Origin: JBAOHV01 sp963714875
GTDB lineage: Bacteria; Actinomycetota; Acidimicrobiia; Acidimicrobiales; Microtrichaceae
Assembly (NCBI GenBank): GCA_963714875.1
Contig: CAVQQI010000012.1
Span: 248,001-312,000, forward strand
Reading direction: 5' to 3'
DNA: 64,000 bases
Below the pieces are notes generated by a model that saw only the letters and a list, made by a program, of their open reading frames with translations, ran no database searches and was not told the DNA's origin. Within the stretch, counting starts at the first letter, position 1. The number at the start of each line of letters is the position of its first letter. The position numbers were made by a program, and so were the translations under genes. This document shows positions 40,945 to 49,885 of the stretch, in pieces.

Positions 40945-40974
40945 CACGGGCGCCGACCGGAGCCGGCGCCCGTG
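40945..40974. terminator. Hairpin after tRNA-Gln (copy 2)
   Basis: Perfect 11-bp stem (40945-40955 with 40964-40974), ten bases beyond the 3' end of the minus-strand tRNA-Gln. No T-run on the minus strand. Confidence 0.5.
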
Positions 40975-40983
40975 ACCACGTTG

Positions 40984-41055
40984 CTCGGGGGGGAGGACTC
41001 GAACCCCCAACAGCTGGACCAGAACCAGTCGTGTTGCCAATTACACCACCCCCGA
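40984..41055 (-). tRNA. tRNA-Gln (CTG anticodon), copy 2
   Basis: Same 72-base cloverleaf as 8237-8308. It differs at only a few positions, around the anticodon stem and the variable loop. Acceptor stem 41049-41055 with 40985-40991, discriminator at 40984. It follows the DUF218 gene, as in block 1. No tRNA-Glu follows here. Confidence 0.95.
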
Positions 41056-41098
41056 AGGGCACGGTGAGGGTACCGGCTGGCCGATGGGGCGACCAACC

Positions 41099-41697
41099 TC
41101 AGGAGAGCCAGGCCGAGAGACGGCGGAACCCCACGATCCGACCGGCGGCCACCGCGGCGGTCTCCCGGGCCAGGCCCCGCAGCGTCGTGGTGGAGTCGGT
41201 GGGCGACACGTGGGCGTCGAGGCCGACCTCGTCGGCGATGGCCGCCACGCGCTCGGCGTGGTACGGATCGGTCACCACGATCACGTCGGAGCCGAGCCTG
41301 CGACTGGCGCAGGATGCAGCGCCGACGCCGACAGCTCCTCGTAGCTGTTGGTGCCGTCCACCTCGACCTTGATGGCAGCGTCGGGGAGACCCAGGTCACG
41401 CAGGTACTGGTAGCCGCTCTGCCCCTGGGTGACGGCGTCACCGGCCTGCTTGCCGCCGGTCACCACCACGATCGGCGCCGCGCCGGCCTCGTAGAGCTCG
41501 GCGGCGTGGTCGAGGCGGGCCTTCAGCACCGGCGAGGGTCGCCCGTTCCACTGCGCCGCGCCCATCACGACGATGGCCGAGGCCGGCGAGGTGTCGTCCT
41601 GGTTCGAGGCGTGCCACACCTGGACGAAGGTGACCCCCACGTAGAGCGCCGCCGCGGCCACGAGGGCCAGCACCAGACGGAAGCCCCATCGGATCAC
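41099..41697 (-). CDS. YdcF/SanA-type DUF218 membrane protein (copy 2), one frameshift
   Basis: About 199 residues. N-terminal transmembrane helix (FRLVLALVAAAALYVGVTFV), then SAIVVMGAAQWNGRPSPVLKARLDHAAELY, VVTGGKQAGD, NSYEEL. The frame changes near 41300 and continues as VIVVTDPYHAERVAAIADEVGL to the stop at 41099. The GTG start at 41697 overlaps the gltX stop. Counterpart of 7516-8127. Confidence 0.85.
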
Positions 41698-43164
41698 GAG
41701 CGCGTCACGACCCTCAGAGCCGGGATCGGGCCGCCGGCGATCCGCCGGAGGGTCTCCTCGCGGCCGAGCACCTCGAGCGACTCGAACAAGCGGAGGCCCG
41801 ACGCTGCGCCCGGTGACGGCCACGCGCACCGGGGCCTGGACCTTCCCCTTGGCCACCTCGTGCTCGTCCGACGTCGGAGAAGAGGGCGACGTCGAGGCTC
41901 TTCACGTCCCACTCGCACTCGCGGCGAAACGCGCCACGGCGTGATCGAGCACATCGACGGCGAGGTCGTGGCCCTTCCCCATCACCTTGGCCCACGACGC
42001 CTCGTCGATCTCGGGCTCGTCGAGGAACAGGAAGTCGACGTACCCCGGGACCTCGGAGAGGAGCTTCACGCGCTCCTGCACCACCGGCGCCATCGCTTCG
42101 AAGCTGGCCACGTCGAAGCGCTCCGGCGGCCACGGGACGTCGGTGGCGAAGAGCCAGGGCGTGGACCGGGTCGACGAACTCCGCCGTCGGCAGCGCCCGG
42201 ATGTACTCGCCGTTGAAGTGCTGGAGCTTCTTGATGTCGAAGAACGCCCCCGCGCTGTTCACGTCGTCGAGCCGGAAGGCTCGACGATCTCGGGCAGCGG
42301 ACGGATCTCGACGCCGTCCGGCGACCCCCAGCCCAGGGTGGCGAGGTAGTTGACCATCGCCTCGGACAGGTAGCCCCGGTCGATGTAGTCCCCGACCGAC
42401 ACGTCGTCGCGCCGCTTCGAGAGCTTCTGGCGCTTGCTCGTTGACGATCAGGGGGAGGTGGGCGAACACCGGCTCACCCGGGACGTGCCGAGCGCCTCAC
42501 GGAGCAGGAGGACCTTGGGGGTGACGTTGATGAGGTCCTCGCCCCGCACCACGTGGGTGATGCCCATGTCGGCGTCGTCGACGGCGTTGGCCAGGAGGAA
42601 CATGGGCGTGCCGCTCGAGCGTACGGATCACGAAGTCGTCGAGGTTGGCGTTCTCGAACGAGACCTCGCCCCGGATGACGTCGTCGAAGGCGGTGGTGCC
42701 GGTGTCGGGCATCCGGAAGCGCACCACGTGCCCCTCGCCGGGGCCGAGGCCCCGCTCGCGGCAGTGGCCGTCGTAGCCCGGGCGTGCCGCCACGGGCCTC
42801 GGCGCGGGCCTTGACCGCCTCGGGGGTGCAGTCGCACCAGTAGGCCGCCGCCCTCGGCCAGGAGCCGGTCGATGGCCGACTCATAGGCATCGGCCCGCTC
42901 GGACTGGTGGACCGGCACGCCGTCCCAGTCGAGGCCGAGCCACTCGAGGGCCCGGAAGATCACGTCGATCAGCTCGGGACGCGAGCGCTCGGCGTCGGTG
43001 TCCTCGATGCGCAGCAGGAACTCACCGCCCTGCTGGCGGGCGAAGAGCCAGTTGAACAGCGCCGTGCGCGCCCCGCCGATGTGCAGGTAGCCGGTCGGCG
43101 AGGGGGCGAAGCGCACCCGCACCAGGCCCTCGGAAGGTGGCTGGGGCGCGCGAAGGGAGCTCAC
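41694..43164 (-). CDS. gltX: Glutamyl-tRNA synthetase (copy 2), multiply frameshifted
   Basis: Reads VRFAPSPTGYLHIGGARTALFNWLF (HIGH), RIEDTDAERSRPELIDVIFRALEWLGLDWD, then in other frames GHVVRFRMPDTGTTAFDDVIRGE, ITHVVRGEDLINVTPK, QKLSKRRDDV (KMSKS), FFDIKKLQHFNGEYIRALP, APVVQERVKLLSEVPGYVDFLF and APVRVAVTGRSVGPPLFESLEVLGREE. At least six frame changes; one is an extra base at 42436, before a Lys codon. All motifs and the expected total length are present, so the gene is probably functional and the breaks are errors. If genuine, this copy would be a pseudogene beside the intact-looking copy at 6135-7476. Confidence 0.85.
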
Positions 43165-43188
43165 CCGGCGATGGTACCGTCGGCGCCC

Positions 43189-44040
43189 GTGAACCTCCGT
43201 GACAGCAAGCTGCTCCGACTCCTGGCCACGCTCGGTGTGGTCCTGGGCCTCGCGGCCGGAGCGGCAGCGTGCTCGAGCGGCAACGCCGAGGTCGTCGGGG
43301 TCGTCGAGACCACGACGACGGCCGCCCCCGACCCCTACGTCACCGTCGTCGCCACGGCGAAGGGCCCGGAGGTCGAGGTCTTCGCCGAGCTCCCGGAGGG
43401 CACCGACGCACCGGCCTCCTCACCGACCACCACCGCACCGGTCGCGACGGGCGTGCAACCCATCCCCCGGGTCGGCCTGAACTCCGCCGGCAGCGCCAAG
43501 ACCGAGGTCGGCTGGACCTTCGAGAACCCCACCTACTTCGACAACCCGCTGGTGATGGTGGTCACCGAGACCTCCGGCGACTGGCTGCGGGTCCAGCTCC
43601 ACGCCCGGCCCAACGGGATGGAGGGCTGGGTGCGCGCCGACGACGTCGAGCTCACCTCGCACTCGTATCGCATGGAGCTCGATCTCGCCGAGTTCGACCT
43701 GACGGTCTACGACGGCGAGGAGCTCATCGAGCAGACCCAGGTGGTCATCGGCAAGGACGCCACCCCGACCCCCGTGGGCACGTACTTCCTGAACGAGATG
43801 ATCCCGCAGTCCAACCCGGGTGGCGCGTTCGGCCCCTGGATCCTGTCGACCAGCGCCTACAGCGAGACCCTCGAGACGTTCGACGGCGGCCTGCCGGTCA
43901 TCGCCTTCCACGGCACCAACCAGCCCGAGCTCATCGGTACGCAGGCCTCCAACGGCTGCATCCGGATGCCCAACGACGTCGTCACCCGGCTGGCCGAGAC
44001 CCTCCCGGCGGGCACCCCGGTGACCGTCGTCGACGGCTGA
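43189..44040 (+). CDS. L,D-transpeptidase lipoprotein, YkuD family (copy 2)
   Basis: 283 residues from GTG. A lipoprotein signal ends LAAGAAACSS (lipobox Cys at about 25), followed by a Thr-rich linker, an SH3-like region (LRVQLHARPNGMEGWVRADDVEL) and a YkuD domain with FHGTNQPELIG and SNGCIRMPN (His, Ser, Cys). Counterpart of 5075-6031, same place and orientation relative to gltX, but anchored by lipid rather than a transmembrane helix and 35 residues shorter. Makes 3-3 peptidoglycan cross-links. Confidence 0.88.
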   Translation: MNLRDSKLLRLLATLGVVLGLAAGAAACSSGNAEVVGVVETTTTAAPDPYVTVVATAKGPEVEVFAELPEGTDAPASSPTTTAPVATGVQPIPRVGLNSAGSAKTEVGWTFENPTYFDNPLVMVVTETSGDWLRVQLHARPNGMEGWVRADDVELTSHSYRMELDLAEFDLTVYDGEELIEQTQVVIGKDATPTPVGTYFLNEMIPQSNPGGAFGPWILSTSAYSETLETFDGGLPVIAFHGTNQPELIGTQASNGCIRMPNDVVTRLAETLPAGTPVTVVDG

Positions 44041-44079
44041 GCGTCCCGGAGGCCACCGAGGGACCACCCGGGCACGGCG

Positions 44080-44646
44080 TCAGTGCGCGGCCACTCCGGG
44101 TGCGGTGGAGCCGTCGCGGATCGACCGGGCCACGGAGAGCACCCGCTCCGGATCCGTGCGGGTCAGCTCGGTGACCGCCGCCGGGGTGAGGCGCAAGATG
44201 TCGTCGGGCACCCCGTCGACGATGGCGCGACGCTCCTGGTAGTGGTGCGTGGACGCCACACCGGCGAAGACGTCCTTGCGCACCGCGGCCAGGTCGGCCG
44301 GCGGTTCGACGAGGTAGCTCCACAGCGACAGCGCCACCGTGAGGTCGTGGATCATCGGGGCCCGACCGAAGATGGCGGCACGGCGCATGGCGATGGCGAG
44401 GCAGCCCGCCAGCGCATCCTCCTCGTGCTCCCCGGGGGTGAGCACGAGGCGCCCACGGAACTGGCCGGCCAGCTTCATGGCGTACCCCTGATCGGGACCA
44501 GGGCTGCCGAGGCGGGGACCCGACGGCTGGCGTCCGTCGAGCTCGGCGGGTCGGTCGGCCATCCACGAATCCGGCCGCCACGGCGGCGAGACGTAGACGC
44601 GGGCGTTGTCGTCGGTCGGGGCGGGGACGTACTCGGGGGCAGCCAT
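44080..44646 (-). CDS. Uncharacterised conserved protein of the leu-gltX block (copy 2)
   Basis: 188 residues, no recognised domain. Shares with the 4451-4981 protein the start MAAPE-V, SPP-x3-SWMADRPAEL, LGSPGPDQGYAMKLA, LVLTPGEHEEDALAG and IFGRAPMIHDLTVAL. It follows cimA by 32 bases. Its persistence in both blocks at clear divergence shows it is a real gene under selection. Confidence 0.8.
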   Translation of the reverse strand: MAAPEYVPAPTDDNARVYVSPPWRPDSWMADRPAELDGRQPSGPRLGSPGPDQGYAMKLAGQFRGRLVLTPGEHEEDALAGCLAIAMRRAAIFGRAPMIHDLTVALSLWSYLVEPPADLAAVRKDVFAGVASTHHYQERRAIVDGVPDDILRLTPAAVTELTRTDPERVLSVARSIRDGSTAPGVAAH

Positions 44647-44678
44647 CGCCGCTCACGATAGTGGGCGCCGAAGACCGC

Positions 44679-46331
44679 TCAGCCGTCCCCGTGGAGCAGG
44701 CCGAACTCGATCGAGTCCATCAGCGCCTGCCACGAGGCCTCGATGACGTTGCTGTCGACCCCGACGGTCGTCCACACCCGCTCGCCGTCGGTCGAGTCCA
44801 CCAGCACCCGCACCATCGCCCCGGTGGCGGCGCCACCGTCGACCACACGGACCTTGAAATCGGTCAGATGGATGCGATCGAGCACCGGGAACCGACCGTT
44901 GAGCGCCCGCCGCACGGCGGCGTCGAGGGCGTTCACGGGCCCGTTGCCCTCCCCCACGGCGGCGACGCGACGCCCGTCGATCCACAGCTTCACCGTCGCC
45001 TCCACGGAGACCTCGACCTCGCCGTCGGGCATCACGGGGCCCTCGCGGTGGTAGCTGGAGACGCGATAGGCCTCGACCTGGAAGAACGGTTGCTCCCAGC
45101 CGGCGGCGCGGCGCATGAGCAGCTCGAGCGAGGCATCGGCGGCCTCGAACAGCCACCCCTCGCTCTCGAGGCGCTTGAGGTCGTCGCTCACCGCGGCCGC
45201 GGCCCGGTCGTCGAGCTCGAGGCCGAACTCGGTGGCCTTCATGGCCATGCCGGCGCGCCCGCCGAGGTCGGACACGAGGACGCGGGTGCGGTTCCCGACC
45301 ACGGCTGGGTCGACGTGCTCATAGGTGGCGCCCCCCGCCCGCCCGAGTGCCGAGGTGTGCAGCCCGCCCTTGTGGGCGAACGCCGACATCCCCACGAAGG
45401 GGTCCGAGGGCTGCGGCGGCAGGTTGACCAGCTCGGCCACCCGGTGGCTGACCACCGTGAGGCGGTCCATCCGGCCCTCGGGCAGCGTGGCCACGCCGAG
45501 CTTCAGGGTGAGGTCGGGGATGACGGTCATGAGGTTGGCGTTGCCGGTGCGCTCCCCGTACCCGTTCACCGTGCCCTGCACCTGGGTCGCGCCGCCGAGA
45601 ACAGCGGCCACGGAGTTGGCCACGGCCGAGCCGGAGTCGTTCTGCGTGTGGATGCCGACCGCCACGTCGTCGCCGAAGTGGGTCGTGACCTCCGTGGTCA
45701 TCTGCTGGACTTCGTGGGCCAACGAGCCGCCGTTGGTGTCGCACAGCACCACCACCGCCGCGCCGTTCTCGGCCGCCGCCTCGAGGACGCGGAGGGCGAA
45801 CTCGGGGTTGGCCTTGTACCCGTCGAAGAAGTGCTCGGCGTCGAAGAAGACCCGCAGGCCCTCCCCGGCGAGGAAGGCCACGGACTCGCCGACCATGGCC
45901 ACGCCCTCGTCGAGCGTCGTCCGCAGGGCCTCGGTGACGTGGAAGTCCCAGCTCTTCCCCACGATGCAGACGGTGCCGGTGCCGGCACCGACGAGGGCGG
46001 CCAGGGTCGGGTCCACGTCCACCTTGCCGGCCGGGCGGCGGGTCGAGCCGAAGGCCACGAGCTCTGCGCTCGACAGGCTCAGTTCCGACGGGGCGCGCCG
46101 GAAGAACTCCTCGTCCTTGGGGTTGGCCTGCGGGTACCCACCCTCGATCCAGTGCACCCCGAGCCAGTCGAGCTGCTCGGCCACGCGGAGCTTGTCCTCG
46201 ACCGTGAGCGAGATGCCCTCGAACTGCGCGCCGTCGCGCAGCGTGGTGTCGAAGATCTCGACGGCCTCGGGCATCTGGGGGGTCCCGGACGCCGTGGCGC
46301 CGTCGCGCAGCGGCGCCCGATCAGTTGACAT
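44679..46331 (-). CDS. cimA: Citramalate synthase family protein (copy 2)
   Basis: 550 residues, intact. VEIFDTTLRDGAQFEGISLTVEDKLRVAEQLDWLG at the N-terminus, GIHTQNDSGSAVANS metal-binding region, KGGLHTSALGRAGGATYEHVDP, and C-terminal regulatory domain with EGNGPVNALDAAVRRAL. Much of the sequence matches copy 1 residue for residue. The start overlaps the ilvE stop by 11 bases. Reaction as for copy 1. Confidence 0.88.
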   Translation of the reverse strand: MSTDRAPLRDGATASGTPQMPEAVEIFDTTLRDGAQFEGISLTVEDKLRVAEQLDWLGVHWIEGGYPQANPKDEEFFRRAPSELSLSSAELVAFGSTRRPAGKVDVDPTLAALVGAGTGTVCIVGKSWDFHVTEALRTTLDEGVAMVGESVAFLAGEGLRVFFDAEHFFDGYKANPEFALRVLEAAAENGAAVVVLCDTNGGSLAHEVQQMTTEVTTHFGDDVAVGIHTQNDSGSAVANSVAAVLGGATQVQGTVNGYGERTGNANLMTVIPDLTLKLGVATLPEGRMDRLTVVSHRVAELVNLPPQPSDPFVGMSAFAHKGGLHTSALGRAGGATYEHVDPAVVGNRTRVLVSDLGGRAGMAMKATEFGLELDDRAAAAVSDDLKRLESEGWLFEAADASLELLMRRAAGWEQPFFQVEAYRVSSYHREGPVMPDGEVEVSVEATVKLWIDGRRVAAVGEGNGPVNALDAAVRRALNGRFPVLDRIHLTDFKVRVVDGGAATGAMVRVLVDSTDGERVWTTVGVDSNVIEASWQALMDSIEFGLLHGDG

Positions 46332-47238
46332 GCTCCAGCCAGTCCTTGTAGCGGTCGACCTCGCCGCGCACGGTGCGGGCGTACTCGGCGGCGATGGCCG
46401 TGGTCATCGGCCCGGGGCAGGGGATGGCGCGATCGTCGACGGAGTTGACGGCGGACACCTCGGCGGCGGTGCCGCAGACGAACATCTCGTCGCACACGTA
46501 GAGGTCGCTGCGCGTCAACAGGTCGACGCGGGTCGGGAAGCCGAAGTCGGCGGCGATGGCCATGACGGTGTCCTGGGTGATCCCCTCGAGGGCGCCGGCG
46601 GCGACGGGCGGGGTGATGAGCACCCCGTCGCGGGCCACGAAGATGTTCTCGCCGGTGCACTCGCTCACGTACCCCTGCGGGCTGAGCATGATGGCTTCGT
46701 CGTAGCCCGCCTTCAGCGCCTCGACCTTGGCCAACGAGGAGTTGACGTAGTTCCCGGTGGTCTTGGCCGCCGGGGGCATGGTGTTGTGGTCGTGACGGGT
46801 CCACGACGAGATCTTCATGCTCACCCCCTTGGTGACGGCGTCCTCCCCGAGGTAGGCGCCCCACGGCCAGCAGGCGATCGAGACGTCGACGCTGCACGGC
46901 AGGGTGTTGAGGCCCATCTCCCCGTAGCCGTAGTAGGCGATGGGGCGGATGTAGGCCGAGGGCAGACCGCTGGCCCGCACCACGTCCTTGGTCGCCGTGA
47001 CCAGCTCCTCGACGGAGTAGGGCAGGTCCATCCCCATGATCTTGGCGGAGTTGTGCAGGCGGGCCATGTGGTCGGTGAGGCGGAACACGGCGGGGCCGTC
47101 GGCGGTCTCGTAGGCGCGCACGCCCTCGAACACGCCCATGCCGTAGTGCAGGGTGTGGGTGAGCACGTGGATGCGGGCGTCGTCCCAGTCGACGAGCTCG
47201 CCGTTCATCCAGATCTTCTCGGTCGGAGTGATGGGCAC
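46321..47238 (-). CDS. ilvE: Branched-chain amino acid aminotransferase (copy 2)
   Basis: 305 residues from GTG 47238, preceded by AAGGGGA. The same length as copy 1 and nearly identical at motifs: HYGMGVFEGVRAY, PPAAKTTGNY (PLP lysine), SECTGENIF, EMFVCGTAAEV. Fourteen bases after leuB; overlaps cimA. The strongest conservation between the two blocks. Confidence 0.95.
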   Translation of the reverse strand: MPITPTEKIWMNGELVDWDDARIHVLTHTLHYGMGVFEGVRAYETADGPAVFRLTDHMARLHNSAKIMGMDLPYSVEELVTATKDVVRASGLPSAYIRPIAYYGYGEMGLNTLPCSVDVSIACWPWGAYLGEDAVTKGVSMKISSWTRHDHNTMPPAAKTTGNYVNSSLAKVEALKAGYDEAIMLSPQGYVSECTGENIFVARDGVLITPPVAAGALEGITQDTVMAIAADFGFPTRVDLLTRSDLYVCDEMFVCGTAAEVSAVNSVDDRAIPCPGPMTTAIAAEYARTVRGEVDRYKDWLEHVN

Positions 47239-47252
47239 GGGGTTCCCCTTGG

Positions 47253-48233
47253 CTACAGGCGGGCGACGACGGCGTCGCCGACCTCGGTGGTGGAGCCGGT
47301 GAGCGTCGAGGTGTCGGCGCAGGCGGCACGGATGCGGGCGGCGGCATCGGCCTCGCCCAAGTGGTCGAGCATCATGGCCGCCGACAAGATGGCGGCCACG
47401 GGGTTGGCCCGGTTCTGCCCGGCGATGTCGGGGGCCGACCCGTGGACCGGCTCGAACATCGAGGGGCCGGTGCGCGCCGGGTTGAGGTTCCCGGACGACG
47501 CGAAGCCGATGCCCCCCGACACCGCCCCACCGAGGTCGGTGAGGATGTCGCCGAAGAGGTTGTCGGTGACGATGACGTCGTACCGTGAGGGGTCCTCGAC
47601 GAAGTAGATGCAGGCCGCGTCCACGTGGTTGTAGGCGGTGGTGACGTCTCCGTACTCGGAGGCCACGGCGTCGAAGGTGCGTTCCCAGAGATCGCCGGCG
47701 AAGGTGAGCACGTTCGTCTTGTGCACCAGGGTCAGGTGGCGCGCCTCGCGGCTGCGGGCCAGCTCGAAGGCGTAGCGCACGCAGCGCTCGACCCCGAAGC
47801 GGGTGTTGACCGAGCCCTGCGTGGCGATCTCGTGAGGCGTGCCCCTGCGCAGGAAGCCCCCCTCGCCGGCGTAGGTGCCCTCGGTGTTCTCGCGGATCAC
47901 GATGAAGTCGTGCGAGCCGTCGGGGGCGAGGAAGGGTCGCTGGTTCACGAACAGGTCGAGATCGAAGCGCATCTTGAGCAGCAGGCCCCGCTCGATCAAC
48001 CCCGGCGGGACGTCGGGCGTGCCCACGGCGCCGAGCAGGAGGGCGTCGAGGTCCCGCCACTCCTCGATGGTGGCGTCGTCGAGGACGACGCCGTCGCGCA
48101 GGTAGCGGGCCCCGCCGAGGTCGTAGTCGACCGTGTCGAGGTCGACCCCGGCCGCACGCACGACCTTCAGCGCCTCGGGGATGACCTCGAGGCCGATGCC
48201 GTCGCCGGGGATGACTCCGATGGTGTGGCTCAA
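47253..48233 (-). CDS. leuB: 3-isopropylmalate dehydrogenase (copy 2)
   Basis: 326 residues if the TTG at 48233 is used (GGAG seven bases upstream); an in-frame ATG 26 codons earlier would overlap the leader and is less likely. TIGVIPGDGIGLEV, RENTEGTYAGEGG, LVHKTNVLTF, DNLFGDILTDLGG and SAPDIAGQNRANP. The Pro of GDGIGPEV is replaced by Leu. About 70% identical to copy 1 by eye. Confidence 0.93.
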   Translation of the reverse strand: MSHTIGVIPGDGIGLEVIPEALKVVRAAGVDLDTVDYDLGGARYLRDGVVLDDATIEEWRDLDALLLGAVGTPDVPPGLIERGLLLKMRFDLDLFVNQRPFLAPDGSHDFIVIRENTEGTYAGEGGFLRRGTPHEIATQGSVNTRFGVERCVRYAFELARSREARHLTLVHKTNVLTFAGDLWERTFDAVASEYGDVTTAYNHVDAACIYFVEDPSRYDVIVTDNLFGDILTDLGGAVSGGIGFASSGNLNPARTGPSMFEPVHGSAPDIAGQNRANPVAAILSAAMMLDHLGEADAAARIRAACADTSTLTGSTTEVGDAVVARL

Positions 48234-48302
48234 CGTGGACTCCGGGGAAGAGGGACGAACAGAGGGACGAGACCGGTACCGCACGGGTGGAACGGGTCCC
48301 CA

Positions 48303-48333
48303 CAACGACAAAGCCGCCCACCAAGTGGACGGC
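48303..48333 (-). terminator. Intrinsic terminator (candidate attenuator) before leuB copy 2
   Basis: A 9-bp stem (48313-48321 with 48325-48333; one G-T) with a 3-base loop, followed on the minus strand by tttgtcgtt. Core bases match the terminator of block 1. A second stem lies just upstream, directly after the leader stop codon: 48345-48349 with 48355-48359, extended by 48341-48343 with 48361-48363. Confidence 0.65.
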
Positions 48334-48362
48334 CTGAGACGCGGACACCACAGAGGTGTGCG

Positions 48363-48404
48363 CTACCGAATGATCGCTACCAGGGTCGTGAGGGCACGAG
48401 GCAC
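48363..48404 (-). CDS. Putative branched-chain leader peptide upstream of leuB (copy 2)
   Basis: GTG-started 13-codon ORF, MPRALTTLVAIIR then TAG. It is rich in Leu, Val and Ile (six of 13 codons), as expected for a leader that senses branched-chain aminoacyl-tRNA. The 3' end of the ORF and the following bases match the block 1 leader at 22 of 24 positions. Same order: leader, hairpin, terminator, leuB. Confidence 0.55.
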   Translation of the reverse strand: MPRALTTLVAIIR

Positions 48405-48478
48405 GGCGGGAAGTGTACCCCCACCGCCGCCGGGGTGCGTGAGGTGTTCGGAGCCGTGGGGCTGGGTACGATGCCGCC

Positions 48479-48946
48479 GTGCCCGACGTCCACCACCTGT
48501 CCCAGACCGCCCACGACCGCCTGAGCAGCGAGCTCGAGGAGCTCACCACGCACGGCCGGGTCGAGATCGCCCGCAAGATCCAGGCGGCACGTGAGCTGGG
48601 CGACCTCTCGGAGAACGGCGACTACCACGCCGCCAAGGAGGAGCAGGGCAAGATGGAGGGCCGGATCCGCCATCTCCAGGCACTGCTGCTCGACGCCCAG
48701 ATCGTCGAGGCCGGCGGCACCGACTCCGTGGCACCCGGAGTGGTGGTGTCGATCTGCTACGAGGGCGACGACGACCCCGAGCGCTTCCTGATCGGCTCGA
48801 TCGAGGAGCGCCACGGCGACGTCGAGGTCATCTCTCCCCGCTCCCCCCTCGGCGAGGCGCTCATGGGCCGTGCCATCGGCGACGTGGTGAGCTACGAGGC
48901 GCCCGGGGGCCCACTGCAGGTCGAGATCGTCGACATCGAGAACTGA
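48479..48946 (+). CDS. greA: Transcription elongation factor GreA (copy 2)
   Basis: 155 residues from GTG 48479. Coiled-coil hairpin with GDLSENGDYHAAKEEQGKMEGRI (tip Asp and Glu kept) and C-terminal SPRSPLGEALMGRAIGDVV. Divergent from leuB copy 2, as in block 1. The next gene starts 13 bases after its stop. Confidence 0.95.
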   Translation: MPDVHHLSQTAHDRLSSELEELTTHGRVEIARKIQAARELGDLSENGDYHAAKEEQGKMEGRIRHLQALLLDAQIVEAGGTDSVAPGVVVSICYEGDDDPERFLIGSIEERHGDVEVISPRSPLGEALMGRAIGDVVSYEAPGGPLQVEIVDIEN

Positions 48947-48958
48947 CGTCGGCCGCCG

Positions 48959-49849
48959 GTGAGCACCGCCGAGTCCTCTCCGCCACCGCCGCTCGATCCC
49001 GAAGCCGCGCCGTTCCCCACGCCCGGCCTGCCCGACGGCGACTTCGTCGAGCTCCCCGGGCGCGGCACGACCTTCGTGCGCGAGGCGCCCGGTCCTCCGG
49101 GGGCACCGACGCTGATCCTGCTGCATGGCTGGACCGCCAACTCTGCGCTGAACTGGTTCCCCGTCTACGCGCCTCTCTCGCGCCACTTCCGGGTCCTGGC
49201 CCTCGACCACCGGGGCCACGGCCGGGGCCTGCGCACCTGGCGAAGGTTTCGCCTCGAGGACTGCGCCGACGACGTGGCAGCCCTCGCCGACGTCTACGGG
49301 ATCGAGTCGTTCGTGCCGGTGGGCTACTCCATGGGTGGGCCGATCGCCCAGCTGGTGTGGCATCGCCACCGAGCACGGGTGTCCGGCCTCGTGCTGTGCT
49401 CCACGGCCCGGAACTTCAAGAGCCACCCCAGCGAGCACGCGGCGTTCGGTGTGATCGCCGGGTTGACCGTCGCGGCCCGAGCCACCCCGCCGACGGTGCG
49501 CAAGCGGGTGGCCGATCGGATGGTCGTGGCCCGCTACGACGACACACCGTTGGGCCGGTGGGCCCGGGAGCAGAGCCGGCTCAACGACGTGCGCTCGATC
49601 CTGGAGGCGGGACGGGCGTTGTCGGGCTTCTCGTCGAAGAGCTGGATCGGAGCGGTCGACGTCCCGACGGCGGTGCTGCTCACCCGCTTCGACACCACCG
49701 TGCCGGTTCGCCGCCAACGGGCGCTGGCCGAGGCGATCCCCGGCGCACGCCTCTGGGAGATCGACGGCGCCCACGACGTGTGCGCCACCGATCCTCCGGC
49801 CTTCGTCCCGCATCTGGTCGACGGCTGTCGCCACGTCGCCGGCCTCTGA
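48959..49849 (+). CDS. Alpha/beta hydrolase
   Basis: 296 residues from GTG, intact. LILLHGWTANSALNWFPVYAPLSRHFRVLALDHRGHGRG, nucleophile elbow VGYSMGGP (Ser at about 123), VLLTRFDTTVPVRRQRALAEAIPGARLWEIDGAHDV with the catalytic His. It follows greA by 12 bases and is probably co-transcribed with it. Substrate unknown; not present in block 1, so it marks one edge of the duplicated region. Confidence 0.87.
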   Translation: MSTAESSPPPPLDPEAAPFPTPGLPDGDFVELPGRGTTFVREAPGPPGAPTLILLHGWTANSALNWFPVYAPLSRHFRVLALDHRGHGRGLRTWRRFRLEDCADDVAALADVYGIESFVPVGYSMGGPIAQLVWHRHRARVSGLVLCSTARNFKSHPSEHAAFGVIAGLTVAARATPPTVRKRVADRMVVARYDDTPLGRWAREQSRLNDVRSILEAGRALSGFSSKSWIGAVDVPTAVLLTRFDTTVPVRRQRALAEAIPGARLWEIDGAHDVCATDPPAFVPHLVDGCRHVAGL

Positions 49850-49885
49850 CAGGGCCCACTCGATGTCAGGAACCTGGGCGGCCCC

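Noticed and set aside
41694..43164. gltX copy 2 as a decayed pseudogene
   Set aside because: All motifs are present in the right order and the breaks are of the same single-base type seen in essential genes across the window, so sequence error is more likely; not excluded.
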